DNA of 64,000 bases from Nephrocerus scutellatus (lineage: Eukaryota > Arthropoda > Insecta > Diptera > Pipunculidae), in NCBI GenBank assembly GCA_947095585.1, contig OX352765.1:56508920-56572919 (forward strand), in the 5' to 3' direction. Shown piece by piece: positions 1 through 13,825 of the stretch. Position numbers and translations under genes: made by a program. Position 1 is the first letter of the stretch; each line of letters begins with the position of its first letter. Under the pieces are notes generated by a model that searched no databases, was not told the DNA's origin, and saw only the letters and a program-made list of their open reading frames with translations.

Positions 1-2317
<2,317 letters not shown>

Positions 2318-2523
2318 AGCTACCGCTGGAGTTAGCAGCCTGCGAGCCGGTAGTGGTGTTGCAGAATCGCAGGAAATGCACACCGGGATAACCCGAACAC
2401 ATACAAACCTGCGAGCAGAGACATACCATCCACAGAATCTGCACTAGTTCCGACTGCTTCAACGGTTACTATGCCTGAGACCAGCGAACTACGAACTTAC
2501 GAACTAGCACCGGAAGACGACGT

Positions 2524-2796
2524 ATGGCATGGTCAACAGATATGAATAAAGACATTATGCGTTGTCACTATAGAGCAACAAAATGCGGAAGGGACAAACC
2601 TGGTTATAGAGAAAGACAATACGAACAATTTATAGTCATGTCCCCACAGCTTGCAGAAAGACTAAGTGAACAGAATGTTGCAGACAGGGAAAGAGCAATT
2701 AGAGGTAGACTACTGTTGCCAAACATAGAGCTGACAAAAATTGAACGGGAAATAATGGAAGAACTAAGACCACGACATAGACTAAGCATCGCATAG
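2524..2796 (+). pseudogene. R4/Dong-like ORF, N-terminal piece
   Basis: A 90-residue frame with the pattern WSTDMNKDIMRCHYRATKC followed by a GYRERQYEQF block, which resembles the region upstream of the RT in R4-type elements that carries short helical and DNA-binding segments. It ends at a TAG at 2794-2796, and the homologous frame resumes in another phase at 2805. The first ATG of the frame lies right after the GC-richer leader. It is probably the front of the single polyprotein of the element, now broken by a frameshift. Confidence 0.55.
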
Positions 2797-2804
2797 ACAA
2801 TAGA

Positions 2805-3056
2805 TTGTCACAGAGCCCACAAAAACAACCAGAAAACATACAAGTTGAGGAAGAGCTCAACGTCTATCGTTCTTCATTAGGACCAGGCGATGTATTGTTC
2901 CAGATGGTCTTTGACAAATTTGATGAAGCTCTAATTGAATTTGAAGGAATTGATCCAACATATAGACCGATGTTACCCAAAGTCAACATAAACAAAAAGA
3001 TGATCACCATCATTGAACATCTTAATAACGGGACTCAATATTGTCAGAGCAACTAG
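2805..3056 (+). pseudogene. R4/Dong-like ORF, middle piece
   Basis: An 83-residue acidic frame, in a different phase from the pieces on either side, that links the N-terminal piece to the RT. It overlaps the next frame by about 44 bases. No catalytic motif is visible. Its position and the lack of other candidates suggest it is the linker upstream of the RT, separated by two frameshifts. Confidence 0.45.
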
Positions 3057-3981
3057 AGTCAATCAGCAAAATAACAGCAAACCGCCGTGGCAGCGGCGAC
3101 TTAAAAGCAAGATAGCAATATTACGTGCTGAAATTGGTCGCTTAACCCAATATAAACATGGTGTCAGTTCACGCCAATTAATTCGAAAAGTTAGTAAAAT
3201 AATACAACCGCAACTTATCGAGAATTTGAACCACTATGACATGGACATGTTAATTGACAGGCTCGTGCAGAGATTACAGGTTTTCAGCTCAAGGTTGAAG
3301 AGATATTTGGTCAGCCAGAAACGGAAAAATGATAACAAAAACTTTCAAAACAACCAAAGAAAGTTTTATGCTAATCTGACCAACACCAACCAAAAGAACA
3401 CCCAACAAGCATTCGATGCCGCTCGTTTTGAGACATTCTGGAGAAATGTATGGAGTTATCCTAAAAGTCATAATCTTGGATCGACTTGGCTAAGCAATTT
3501 ACCTGAAATTTCCCAAATGGAAAATCAACCTATCGATATTAACGAACTTAAAAGTACGTTAAAAAATTTCAAAAACTGGACTGCTCCGGGTCCTGATGAA
3601 ATACAAAACTTTTGGCTAAAGAGACTCACAGCTGCACACGTACACATTGTTAGGAATTTTAATAAAATACTACAGCAAGATATTCCTGAATTTTTCACGA
3701 AAGGAAGAACCTTCTTGATTCCAAAGGATGGAGACTCGGCTAATCCAGCAAATTACAGACCGATAACCTGTTTGTCCACCATGTACAAGGCACTGACTTC
3801 CATAATTAGCAAACGGATTTGGCAACACTGTCAATTAAACAACGTCATTCCAAGCGAGCAAAAAGGATGTGTAAGAAAGTCGAGAGGATGTAAAGAGTTG
3901 ATTACCATTGATGCTATAATAACCAACAATTCAACTCATAATCACCGCACCCTCAGTGTAGCTTATATCGATAACAACAAA
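3013..3981 (+). pseudogene. R4/Dong-like reverse transcriptase, N-terminal half
   Basis: The frame codes for the RT fingers: a basic region (KPPWQRRLKSKIAILRAEIG), then NWTAPGPDEIQNFW near 3570-3615, GRTFLIPKDGDSANPANYRP near 3703-3765, and the MYKALTSIISKRIW block. It reaches SVAYID near 3955-3972, which is motif A with the first catalytic aspartate. There the normal sequence stops and the heptamer array starts in the same open frame, adding a meaningless Q/T/N/K tail of about 730 residues. Motifs B and C (YxDD) are absent, so the enzyme is dead. Confidence 0.75.
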
Positions 3982-6180
3982 AACAAACAACAAACAACAA
4001 ACAACAAACAACAAACAACAAACAACAAACAACAAACAACAAACAACAAACAACAAACAACAAACAACAAACAACAAACAACAAACAACAAACAACAAAC
4101 AACAAACAACAAACAACAAACAACAAACAACAAACAACAAACAACAACAACAAACAACAAACAACAAACAACAAACAACAAACAACAAACAACAAACAAC
4201 AAACAACAAACAACAAACAACAAACAACAAACAACAAACAACAAACAACAAACAACAAACAACAAACAACAAACAACAAACAACAAACAACAAACAACAA
4301 ACAACAAACAACAAACACAACAACAAACAACAAACAACAAACAACAAACAACAAACAACAAACAACAAACAACAAACAACAAACAACAAACAACAAACAA
4401 CAAACAACAAACAACAAACAACAAACAACAAACAACAAACAACAAACAACAAACAACAAACAACAAACAACAAACAACAAACAACAAACAACAAACAACA
4501 AACAACAAACAACAAACAACAAACAACAAACAACAAACAACAAACAACAAACAACAAACAACAAACAACAAACAACAAACAACAAACAACAAACAACAAA
4601 CAACAAACAACAAACAACAAACAACAAACAACAAACAACAAACAACAAACAACAAACAACAACAACAAACAACAAACAACAAACAACAAACAACAAACAA
4701 CAAACAACAAACAACAAACAACAAACAACAAACAACAAACAACAAACAACAAACAACAAACAACAAACAACAAACAACAAACAACAAACAACAAACAACA
4801 AACAACAAACAACAAACAACAAACAACAAACAACAAACAACAAACAACAAACAACAAACAACAAACAACAAACAACAAACAACAAACAACAAACAACAAA
4901 CAACAAACAACAAACAACAAACAACAAACAACAAACAACAAACAACAAACAACAAACAACAAACAACAAACAACAAACAACAAACAACAAACAACAAACA
5001 ACAAACAACAAACAACAAACAACAAACAACAAACAACAAACAACAAACAACAAACAACAAACAACAAACAACAAACAACAAACAACAAACAACAAACAAC
5101 AAACAACAAACAACAAACAACAAACAACAAACAACAAACAACAAACAACAAACAACAAACAACAAACAACAAACAACAAACAACAAACAACAAACAACAA
5201 ACAACAAACAACAAACAACAAACAACAAACAACAAACAACAAACAACAAACAACAAACAACAAACAACAAACAACAAACAACAAACAACAAACAACAAAC
5301 AACAAACAACAAACAACAAACAACAAACAACAAACAACAAACAACAAACAACAAACAACAAACAACAAACAACAAACAACAAACAACAAACAACAAACAA
5401 CAAACAACAAACAACAAACAACAAACAACAAACAACAAACAACAAACAACAAACAACAAACAACAAACAACAAACAACAAACAACAAACAACAAACAACA
5501 AACAACAAACAACAAACAACAAACAACAAACAACAAACAACAAACAACAAACAACAAACAACAAACAACAAACAACAAACAACAAACAACAAACAACAAA
5601 CAACAAACAACAAACAACAAACAACAAACAACAAACAACAAACAACAAACAACAAACAACAAACAACAAACAACAAACAACAAACAACAAACAACAAACA
5701 ACAAACAACAAACAACAAACAACAAACAACAAACAACAAACAACAAACAACAAACAACAAACAACAAACAACAAACAACAAACAACAAACAACAAACAAC
5801 AAACAACAAACAACAAACAACAAACAACAAACAACAAACAACAAACAACAAACAACAAACAACAAACAACAAACAACAAACAACAAACAACAAACAACAA
5901 ACAACAAACAACAAACAACAAACAACAAACAACAAACAACAAACAACAAACAACAAACAACAAACAACAAACAACAAACAACAAACAACAAACAACAAAC
6001 AACAAACAACAAACAACAAACAACAAACAACAAACAACAAACAACAAACAACAAACAACAAACAACAAACAACAAACAACAAACAACAAACAACAAACAA
6101 CAAACAACAAACAACAAACAACAAACAACAAACAACAAACAACAAACAACAAACAACAAACAACAAACAACAAACAACAA
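3973..6180. repeat. (AACAAAC)n satellite, right array
   Basis: About 2.2 kb of the same heptamer as at the window start, nearly pure from 3982. It contains shortened units (ACAACAACAAAC near 4143 and 4661, and a CACAACAAC unit near 4316), and I saw no AACAAAT variants. The open frames on both strands are artefacts of a stop-free repeat whose length in three units is 21 bases. It ends abruptly at 6180 against unrelated AT-rich DNA. Confidence 0.97.
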
Positions 6181-7109
6181 TTTCATTTTTTTTTTATTGT
6201 AGGAGAATATCATCGAAAGAGACATTTGACATCAGCTGTCAAATTTGAAAATGCTCAGATCATTTTATTCTGAGCACTTAGAGCATGCTCATACTCTGAG
6301 CAAATAAGAAACACGAGCATTTTTCCTGAGAACTCTTTGACTGCTCTGAACTAATTAATGAAAAGGCCAAATTACAGAATATTGTGAAAACTTGTTCTTC
6401 TATCTGTAAGTTGATATCGACAACAAAAAACGACATCAATAAAAATACAATTCAGTAAATAAGTAAGTAAGTTGAATTAAGCATAAAACATGTATGTCTC
6501 GTTTCATTTGCTGGGTTCATTTGTGGGTGAGCTAAGATTTCTCTCTCGTGGTTTCAGTTTAATTTTATGTACCTTTGTTTTGTAACCGATAATGTTACTT
6601 TGCTACCCGTCGGCAATCGGGTACATCGGGCACTCACCTCGTTCACCTCGAAAACTCTGTCACTTTGAAAGCTAACCTATGGGTATGGTTTCGGATACGG
6701 TTTTGGAAAGAGACATTCGTAAACAAAATACATACATTATACTTAAAGATGAAATGGAATGTTCATAGTCGATCCGACTTTTATACTATTACGCACATTC
6801 ATGGTAACTTTGTGAAATGGCATTAATAATGATTGTGTAAGTCGGAGTAATGTATATTGATGCTTGAGAAATGATGTGAAACCGAAATTTTCTGTTTTCG
6901 TTCATTATTAGAAATAATGACATTATTAATAACCGTGTAAGTGCCGAGTTAAAAATATGGCGACGCAAACTCGTAGTGCTTCCATGGACAGGCAGAATAG
7001 ATTTTGCAATCAAAATCCACCACCCAAAACCAAGCAGCGCAGCCGACTGCGCAGCACACACCGCACATAGTCATTAAAGTACGACTGTATCTGATGCCAT
7101 TATATGATA
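6181..7109. other. Unassigned AT-rich sequence
   Basis: I see no credible gene here. The first 150 bases hold several GCTCAG/CTGAGC inverted pairs (for example 6253-6258 with 6270-6275), similar in style to the foldback repeat at 48.8 kb. A G/C-richer tail near 7020-7090 resembles 16205-16290, just upstream of a second Helitron-type module, so the right end is probably part of that element. Confidence 0.5.
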
Positions 7110-7655
7110 TTTAAAAAAATGTATAAGGGCCTTGCGGCCGAACCCGGGGCCCGATCACTTCCAAATTTTAAAAGAAAGTATTGTCACCGGAAATACACAT
7201 GTGTACAAAATTTCAGGAAAATCAGGCTTTAGGAAGTGCGTTAAAAATTGATTGCTTCAAAAATTTTACAAAAAGTTTTGTCCATCGGAGATACACATGC
7301 GTATTAAATTTGAAGAAAATCGGGAACTTTTTTCATAAAATTTGTATGGGTGCCCCCACGACCCAGGGGCCCGATCACTTCCAAATTTTTACAGAAAGTG
7401 TTGTCCATCAAAGATACACATGCGTATACAATTTGAAGAATTTTTTTTAAAAATTTTGTATGGGAGCCCCCCGACCCCGCGACCCGAGGTGCCCAAATTT
7501 TAATAGAAAGTATTGTCATAGCAAACCACATGTGTGCCAAATTTGAATAAAATCGGACTTTATGAAGTGTGTTAAAAATTGATCACAAAATTCTGCTAGC
7601 CAGCCAGCCAGCCAGCCAGACGCGGGCACGCGAAGTTAATATAGAGAATTTAAAA
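7110..7655 (+). repeat. Helitron-associated repeat module, three to four units
   Basis: Direct repeats of about 100 bp, each with a run such as GATACACATGTGT then AAATTTGAAGAAAATCGGG then GGGGGCCCGA. The block ends in a (CCAG)n stretch and GCACGCGAAGTTAATATAG near 7610-7645. The same ending at 16.56 kb lies 110 bp upstream of a Helitron ORF, so the modules are probably the non-coding front part of that Helitron family or a non-autonomous relative. That link is inference. Confidence 0.6.
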
Positions 7656-8029
7656 AAGTGAAGGTAAATTACTTCATGTTCTGAGGGCCGATTTTATCCC
7701 AAAATGCGCCATGAGTATTTCGTATATGTACGTGTTGTATAGCATATAATTAAATTTTTGTGTAGTTTTTTTCTATATTTTGTGTTAACTTTTAATGACA
7801 GCGACTAATACAGTGTCACTGCGAGCGAAGCGGTTCTCTCTTGCGTCATGCAGGATGCTATTGCACTCTCTTGCACATGCCGTTGCTATTGAGTTGTCTC
7901 CCAATCGCCGCTGTGCCCTGTCGTGCTGCTCCCAGCACACGCGAAAACAATAAAAAAAAACAACCCATAAAAATTAAAATTTCTTGTGTGCAAAGTTTGA
8001 ACCGGAATGTGGAATGTGGAAAAAATTAA
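7656..8029. other. Unassigned spacer between repeat modules
   Basis: No gene, RNA or clear repeat is visible. An 186-base open frame at 7841-8029 has no recognisable domain. A stretch near 7940-8010 (AAACAACCCATAAAAATTAAAATTTC) resembles 15820-15850 and the reverse complement of 20710-20750, so this is likely more of the Helitron-associated sequence. Confidence 0.4.
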
Positions 8030-8300
8030 TATTAGAGCCCCCTTCACTTCAAATTTTTTTTAAAACTGTTGTCACTGTAGATACACATGTGTTCAAATCA
8101 AAAACTCAAAATTTATAAAATAATAAGTAAAATGTAATTAAAATGTAAATTGTAAAATGTAATAAATTTTGTAAAATATTTGTATAGGAGCCGAGGTCCG
8201 AGGGGTCCGAGGGTCCCCAAATGTTAATAGAAAGTATTATCACCGGAAATATACATGTGTGCAAAATTTCAATAAAATCGAGCTTTGGGAAGTGGGTTAA
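8030..8300 (+). repeat. Helitron-associated repeat module
   Basis: Two further units of the dispersed module, with GATACACATGTGT near 8080 and ATACATGTGTGCAAAATTTC near 8250. They sit directly upstream of the Jockey-like copy, which probably inserted into them. The order of the parts matches the block at 15.84-16.6 kb. Confidence 0.55.
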
Positions 8301-8639
8301 AATTTTTAAAAAATAAACAACTTTGTAGTGTTGTGTGTTTGCGCATATAGTTATAAATAAAAATAATAATCAAGTGCAAGCAAACGGTCCGCGCGATTGG
8401 CCGATCACTAAGTACAAAGTGCAGTGTGTGTGTCCGTGTGCCCCTCCCCAACATCGCAGCTAAAGAACTTGGTGAAACATAAATGTCGTATGTTTTGCAT
8501 GCGGCAGTTTTTTTATGATCTAATTCTTTAACTATAAGAATAAGGGATTGTGAGTGTTTGTTTTTTTGGTGATTAAAATATAAAGTAACTCGGGCAAATT
8601 TAAAAAAAAAATGTATGTGAATTCTGATATTTCAGATTT

Positions 8640-9590
8640 AAATCTGCCTAGGTATAGCTTAGTGCCATTATTTTTCCCACGACGCGGGCTGGCAATTTAT
8701 GTCCGTAGTGATGTTGCGTTCACAATTTTCCTTAATTAAGTCAATGTTCCAATGCGGAATTTAATTTCATGTGGCTGAGAGTAATACTGCAGGGGCGCAA
8801 CATCCACTACTGCTTTCTTTACAGAAGCCCCAACTTAGACAGAGTTTCAACTCTTCACGAGATTGATGCACTGTCTGACTTAATTGCAAGAATTGTCACA
8901 AATGATGATAACACTGATATCGTTGCGGGCGATTTCAATGTACACAATTCTGGGTGGCTTCGCAATTCTGGCCAGACAACACCCGTAGGAAGGGATGTTG
9001 AGTTGTTTGCTGAGTTAATTACCTTACTCAGCTTGTAAATGAGCCTACAAGAACACCTGACATTGCAAATCATTCCGCAAACACCCTTGACTTGTTGCTT
9101 ACCCCTCGGCCTGATAATTACTCCGTATTATCGCCTCTAGGCTCGTCTGACCATTGTGTTGTATCAGCTAATTTCTCGTTAATAAACCACGCAGTTAGAG
9201 AAAAAACTCCAAAAAAACAGTATGGCAATACCTGAAAGCCAATTGGGATGGCCTTAACAACTTCTTTGGGAGATTTAACTGGTCGCTATTGTTTCGCGAT
9301 AGCAACGTGGATGCCGCCGCTGATGCAATCACAAACATCATTCTTATTGGTATGAGAAATTTTATCCCTTTCAGGGATAATTCTATCAAACCAAAGGATG
9401 ATGGATGGTACGACTCGAGCTGTAAAGAGGCTTCTAGGATTAGAGAGGTATGATTTTGGTTTTATAAAGCAAACCCTACAGAGGAAAACCGAACAAATTT
9501 TAAACGAGCCAGAAATGATTGCAATGCTCATCTTCGGCGAGTCAAATTCGCCTACGACCAAAAATTGAGGCAAAAAATACTACATTAACC
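8640..9590 (+). pseudogene. Jockey-like endonuclease domain (copy 1)
   Basis: Remnant of an apurinic-like (EEP family) endonuclease that nicks target DNA to prime reverse transcription. A clean 89-residue frame at 8769-9038 carries the GDFNVHN motif. The homologous frame continues after a frameshift with a SSDHCVVSANFS block near 9145-9180, which holds the catalytic Asp-His pair. Further shifts and stops follow (for example near 9230 and 9350). The domain cannot be translated as one piece. Confidence 0.7.
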
Positions 9591-9749
9591 TAAAGGTAGT
9601 AAAAATTTTTGGTGATTCGTGAAAAGAATCAAAAATACAGCCTCGTCGTCCATTCCAACGCTCATTTATAATGACACTCTAGTTGTCAACTCTACATACA
9701 AAGCCAATCTGTTTACTGCACATTTTGCTGCACGCTTCCAGATTGTGCA

Positions 9750-10920
9750 TTGATGCCGCCTGCACCCCCGAGTATTGAACACTCTATGGGACAGATCTTC
9801 ATTCGAACTCGCGCAGTTGCTAGAGTTTTAAACGATCTCAACATTCACAAATCCGCTGGGCCAGATGGTATTTCCCCATTTGTTCTGAAGAGGTGTTCTT
9901 CCAAGCTGGCGATGAAAAACCGCTTCATTGGATTAGAAGCTATCTTTTTGACCGCTCAATTCAAGTTGTTTTGGACGGTTTCAAGTCTAAAGTTCATTAC
10001 TTAAATGCTGACTCTCTTCCTCATTTTTATTAATGATCTATTATCTGCGACTTATAATCTTATTCACTCCTTCGCCGACCACAGCACTCATATAAGTTTG
10101 AGGAACGTCGCTCCACTTCTCATGTGGAGCTCCAACAACTTTGTATGTTAAGCACATTAAATTCTTACCTAGACAGCATAAAAAAGGGTGGGGGGGGGGA
10201 AACAATCAAGTAGAATTTAACGCTTCCAAAACCCAATGCTGTCTTCTGTCGTCTAAGCGAATCCCAAATCCCATGCCATTATCCATGAATGGCACTTGCA
10301 TCGAGGAAACTGAAAATATCGCAATTCTCGGTATGTGCATTAACGACAAGCTTCGTTGGAATGACCACATATTCACCGTCGTCAAAAATGCTGCGAAATG
10401 TTTAGGTTTTCTAACCCGATGCAAGAAATATTTCACTCCCTCTGATCTGGCTACTATTTACAAGGCTTTTATTCGCCCTTAACTTGAGTATAATTGTCAT
10501 ATTTGGTCTGGTACGCCTAAAAAAACCTTGCATCAACTAGATAGAATACAAAACCGTGCGATAAAACTTATCGGTGACAATAACATTGCGAAATCAATAG
10601 ATTCGCTTGAACACCGCAGGAACGTCTCCTGATTTCACTCTTTTAACGCTTCTTCCACCAGCGGTGAACAAGAGAAATTGCCAGTTGCATGCCACCTCTC
10701 CTTGAATTCAACTACAATACTCGTAGCGCTCTAAATGCTCATCAGTTTACCCTTAAGCCCATCTTCGGACGTACAGTTAAATTCAGGGATTCGTTCTTCA
10801 GCCGTACAACACGTATCTGGTATGCTCTGCCAAGCTCTGTCTTCCCACATCACTATAATCCACAGGCATTCAAAACACAAGCTCATAGACATCTCCTCTT
10901 TTCTCCTCCTTTTCCTTAAC
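9750..10920 (+). pseudogene. Jockey-like reverse transcriptase (copy 1)
   Basis: Several pieces remain: LNIHKSAGPDGISPFVLKRC near 9835-9895, a region near 10020-10090 where the catalytic YxDD-type box reads FADH rather than FADD, the thumb region (NDKLRWNDHI) near 10340, and the C-terminal tail with FFSRTTRIWYALP near 10795-10835. Most of the palm between 9905 and 10010 is missing. A poly-G expansion sits near 10190. The RT is inactive by both deletion and substitution of a metal-binding aspartate. Confidence 0.72.
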
Positions 10921-10995
10921 GCCCACGCTGTGCCAAGCAGATAGCCGAGCATTATAAGCATATAAGCATGCGAACCCCTTGAAGCGTGCCCGAAT

Positions 10996-12290
10996 TATAA
11001 AAAAAAAGTGGAATTAGTGTCGAGAAAGATAAAAAGCAAAACAATATGACGTGCATGCGTCACTTACAATACTAATCACACACAATTTACTATTAACTTG
11101 TGGTAATATTTGCCTCATGCCTCATTTTGCGACCAAAATCGTCCTTCTGGTAAATATTAACAGATGATTAGAGTGGAAACAACTTGATGTGCAACAAAAC
11201 GGCAATATTACTGCCACTAGCACAGGCGGTGTAAATACACCCCCCTGCACTAAAGGATTTTTTGTCGTAATTAACCCCTTTAAGTATTTGTAACAAATTC
11301 AAATACACGTTTATTATATAATATAAACTTAGTATGTGTTGAAACTTTACATTTCATCTAGATAATATAAATATATCGAAAAATATCTAAGAAACTTTAA
11401 TGACCAAAAACTATTATTCAATACAAAGGGAGAAAAGTTTTAAAAACTTAAAATGATTACTTTCTGGTTAGATTAGCATTAATAACTAAGTGTACCTACT
11501 GTACGGTGTCAGCCATGATTGTTGCGGAATCATCACGATAGATGTTCTTACTCCAGAGCGAAAGAGTTTCTTCTTAAGCTCAAAGATAGGATGAAAGGAA
11601 AGGAAGAAATCTAGCAGCTATGCTGGAAGTAAGACCAAGAACGACGTAGAAGGACACAAACCGCGGATCAAGCGCACTCATGGAGAGGTTAATTTTTTCT
11701 ATGCCACGTCCTGGCTTTTTTCGGGGGGTTTTCCCCTTTCCTTTTTAAGAAAACTCTCTCTAGCGGCACTAGTTTAATAAAAGTTTTTTTTTTATTTTAA
11801 TAATTAATTATTTCATTTTCATTGGAATACAACAAATCTTCCTTATATAAAAAATACTTTTCAACAACTGAATCGATCCAGGAATATTTTTGGTAATTTG
11901 TTCAAGTTTTAATTTTATAATTTGTTGCTATTTTTTGTTGAAAAAAAAATTGTTAACCACCTTTTTATATATAGACTAAATGCCAAGGGAGAACTCCCTG
12001 AATGACTAACGTCACGGCAATAAAGTGGGTTATGCCGTATGGCGTGTTTCGGTGTAGACATAAAAGTTTGGACCCGAAAAACGATGTTTTTTTTACATTT
12101 ACTTGATTTTGTAATTAGAAAATGTCACGACATAGCGGAAGAAATAAATAAAACAATAAGCAGATAAAATTAAATCTTTCTTCGATGAGTGATGAAGACA
12201 TTACAGATTTGATGGATTCATGATGGAAACTTATGTTGGCTGAAGAGAAATCTTATATCTTATATAAGTTATATTTCCATTTACTCTTAT
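10996..12290. other. Unassigned AT-rich region
   Basis: I see no coding region longer than a few dozen codons and no recognisable repeat family. Possible short features are a C-rich stretch near 11240 and a G/C run TTCGGGGGGTTTTCCCC near 11718. The region could be an intron or 3' flank of the minus-strand Ig gene, or old transposon DNA. Confidence 0.4.
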
Positions 12291-12291
12291 A

Positions 12292-12765
12292 GCCAGCTGC
12301 TCTGAAATCCCTAGAATCGGAGTCTAGGAACTCTATTATAGCCCTACACTGCCGATCATGTCTCAAGGAGATGACGAAGCAGTTCAACATTTACCTGTGC
12401 TGGGTGCCGGGGCATAGAGAAATTCTACGGAACTGTAGGGCTGATGAACTCGCAAAAGTGGAAATACACTACCCTTTTACCTGAAAATGGTTCCTTAGAC
12501 AAACCTATCGCTACATGCAAACTCATGCTCAGGTGGCCAAATGGAAATGGAATGGTGGCGACGTAAAATATCTGACGTAGGCTGGATTCGAAAGTGTTTG
12601 ATCTCTCCTACCTAAATAATTTCTCAAATACTGACATTAGTAGTCTTCTACGCTTCATTCGTAGCTCTGGTTCAACGAGTAGGGTGAAAACTCTTCTTAA
12701 TCCATGTTGTATTACAAGGGACCATCAGTGGTCTAAGTGGGTCGGTATCCTGCCGACAGACACTC
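12292..12765 (+). pseudogene. Non-LTR retrotransposon RNase H remnant
   Basis: In one frame from 12292 the sequence reads as the second half of an RNase H domain: AALKSLESESRNS, a CRSCLKEM segment, then YLCWVPGHREILRNC and RADELAK, which match the usual WVPGH and ADELA signatures of retrotransposon RNase H. Reading is lost after about 12475. A further in-frame segment near 12635-12765 (LLRFIRSSGSTSRVKTLL) looks like the usual C-terminal tail after RNase H. The element is otherwise missing. It may come from the I, R1 or LOA groups. Confidence 0.6.
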
Positions 12766-12786
12766 TAACCTAACCTAACCTAACCT
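12764..12786 (+). repeat. (CCTAA)4 short array
   Basis: Four copies of CCTAA follow directly on the RNase H remnant. The reverse complement is TTAGG, the usual insect telomere unit, but flies lack TTAGG telomeres and some non-LTR elements end in short simple repeats. It is most likely the 3' terminal repeat of the dead element. Confidence 0.8.
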
Positions 12787-13485
12787 TATGTTGAATTCGA
12801 AGATTCGTCTACCTTCTATCTTTCTATTTTTCTTACCATCTATCTTTCCATCTTACTAAACTTCGAGCGAGCATCTATCTACCTATCAGTCGAAAATTGC
12901 TTGTTACAATCGAAAAGATTGATTGATTGTCCCAAAATTATCCGTGAGTACAATGCGCAGATGGGCGGTGCCTATCTATTGGGCTCTTATATGGGTCGCA
13001 ATCGTTTTGTATCAGACTCAACGATGAAATAGAAAGAAATTGTGTAAAAAATCCGGTACACATACGTTTTGTACCAAATGTTATATCCGTATGTTTTTTT
13101 TTTCCAAAGCAAAAAAATGTTTCACAAAGTATCACGTAAACAAATAATTCATTGTCTATTAGTATTTACCTGTTTAAGTCAATGCCTAATACCATTTACA
13201 TTGAATTGAATTTTGTACTTATTATCCTATACAGCAACAATTTTATTTTTTTCGCCTAACCAACTAAGACCGTCTGTAGACGGTCTATCAACTTTTTCAC
13301 CAGTCGCTTTCAGGTCAAATTTGACAAATAGACTTCACATTAGTGTTTTTCAGTCTAATATCATACTAGAACCAAAATTCCCATAACAAAATGCCTAGTA
13401 TTTCGATTTCAGTGGGTTAAACTGTAAACCCAGAGTACATAATGCTATAACAAAGATATGAGTTTCTTTACATTAGTTCACTTAC
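12787..13485. other. Unassigned; small perfect hairpin
   Basis: No gene is visible. A perfect hairpin lies at 13267-13286 (arms AGACCGTC and GACGGTCT, loop TGTA). Given the minus-strand Ig exons that begin at 13486, this may be intron 3' of the second exon; a third Ig exon was not found. Confidence 0.4.
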
Positions 13486-13755
13486 ATAAAATAGTTAGTT
13501 GAATATCCATTGATACACGCTCTTTAACACCGTTGTCAGCGGAGCACTGATATATACCAGCGTGATGTCTGTCAACGTTTTCCAAAATTAGGGTTGAGCT
13601 GTCTGATAAATGCGTTGGACCAGAAAATATATCCTTTTTAAACCAGAATATAGTTGGTACTGGATTACCTGATGCTTTACATTCTAAAGTCACCGTGCTG
13701 CCTTTTCGTGCAGTAACTTGCCCGTTATGTGGTAAAGCTCTTAACGTGGGTGGAA
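13486..13755 (-). CDS. Ig-domain cell-adhesion protein, exon coding for the second Ig domain
   Basis: A 270-bp exon with no stops. It codes for a complete Ig domain: VTLECKASGNP (first Cys), IFWFKK (core Trp), then HHAGIYQCSADNG (second Cys with the usual Gly-x-Tyr-x-Cys). The acceptor at its 5' side (minus strand) is TTCCAG before TTCCACCC at 13755, and the donor after 13486 is GTAAGT. Joining phase with the upstream exon is preserved (a split Val codon). The pattern fits insect lachesin/IgLON-like surface proteins that mediate homophilic or heterophilic neuronal adhesion. Signal peptide, third Ig domain and membrane anchor are not in view. Confidence 0.85.
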
Positions 13756-13825
13756 CTGGAACATTGAATATTTGTGTAAACAGTTTTTGATAAACGAGTT
13801 TTACTTCATTGTTATTTAAAATTAC

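Larger units (their letters stand above)
2318..3981 (+). mobile_element. R4/Dong-like non-LTR retrotransposon, 3' truncated
   Basis: The element starts where (TAA)n stops and holds about 200 bp of possible leader, then a reading frame broken into three pieces, then a reverse transcriptase that ends at motif A where the (AACAAAC)n array begins. The RT shows the WTAPGPDE and PANYRPITC blocks and the GC(V)RKSRGCKE region that I associate with the R4/Dong clade. There is no RT palm beyond motif A, no 3' restriction-enzyme-like endonuclease and no 3' UTR. Clade assignment is by eye; a neighbouring clade such as R2 is less likely. Confidence 0.7.
8320..10995 (+). mobile_element. CR1/Jockey-like non-LTR retrotransposon, decayed copy 1
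   Basis: The 5' part near 8330-8560 matches, in reverse, the sequence at 56270-56457. It includes the small hairpin with arms TATG/CATG around TTTTG near 8490. Endonuclease and RT remnants follow, and the 3' end near 10920-10990 ends in an A-run after AATTATA, matching 53101-53160 in reverse. Many frameshifts and stops are present, and it is more diverged than the two minus-strand copies at 53-60 kb. Confidence 0.8.

Noticed and set aside
3931..6225. Minus-strand frames of more than 730 codons (LFVVCC repeats)
   Set aside because: A 7-bp repeat without stops is open in all frames; no start context, composition or conservation supports a protein.
3982..6273. C-terminal Q/N/T/K-rich extension of the RT frame
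   Set aside because: Translation of the heptamer satellite, not a real prion-like domain.
12764..12786. Internal telomere repeat
   Set aside because: Only four units, attached to a retrotransposon remnant, and flies do not use TTAGG telomeres.
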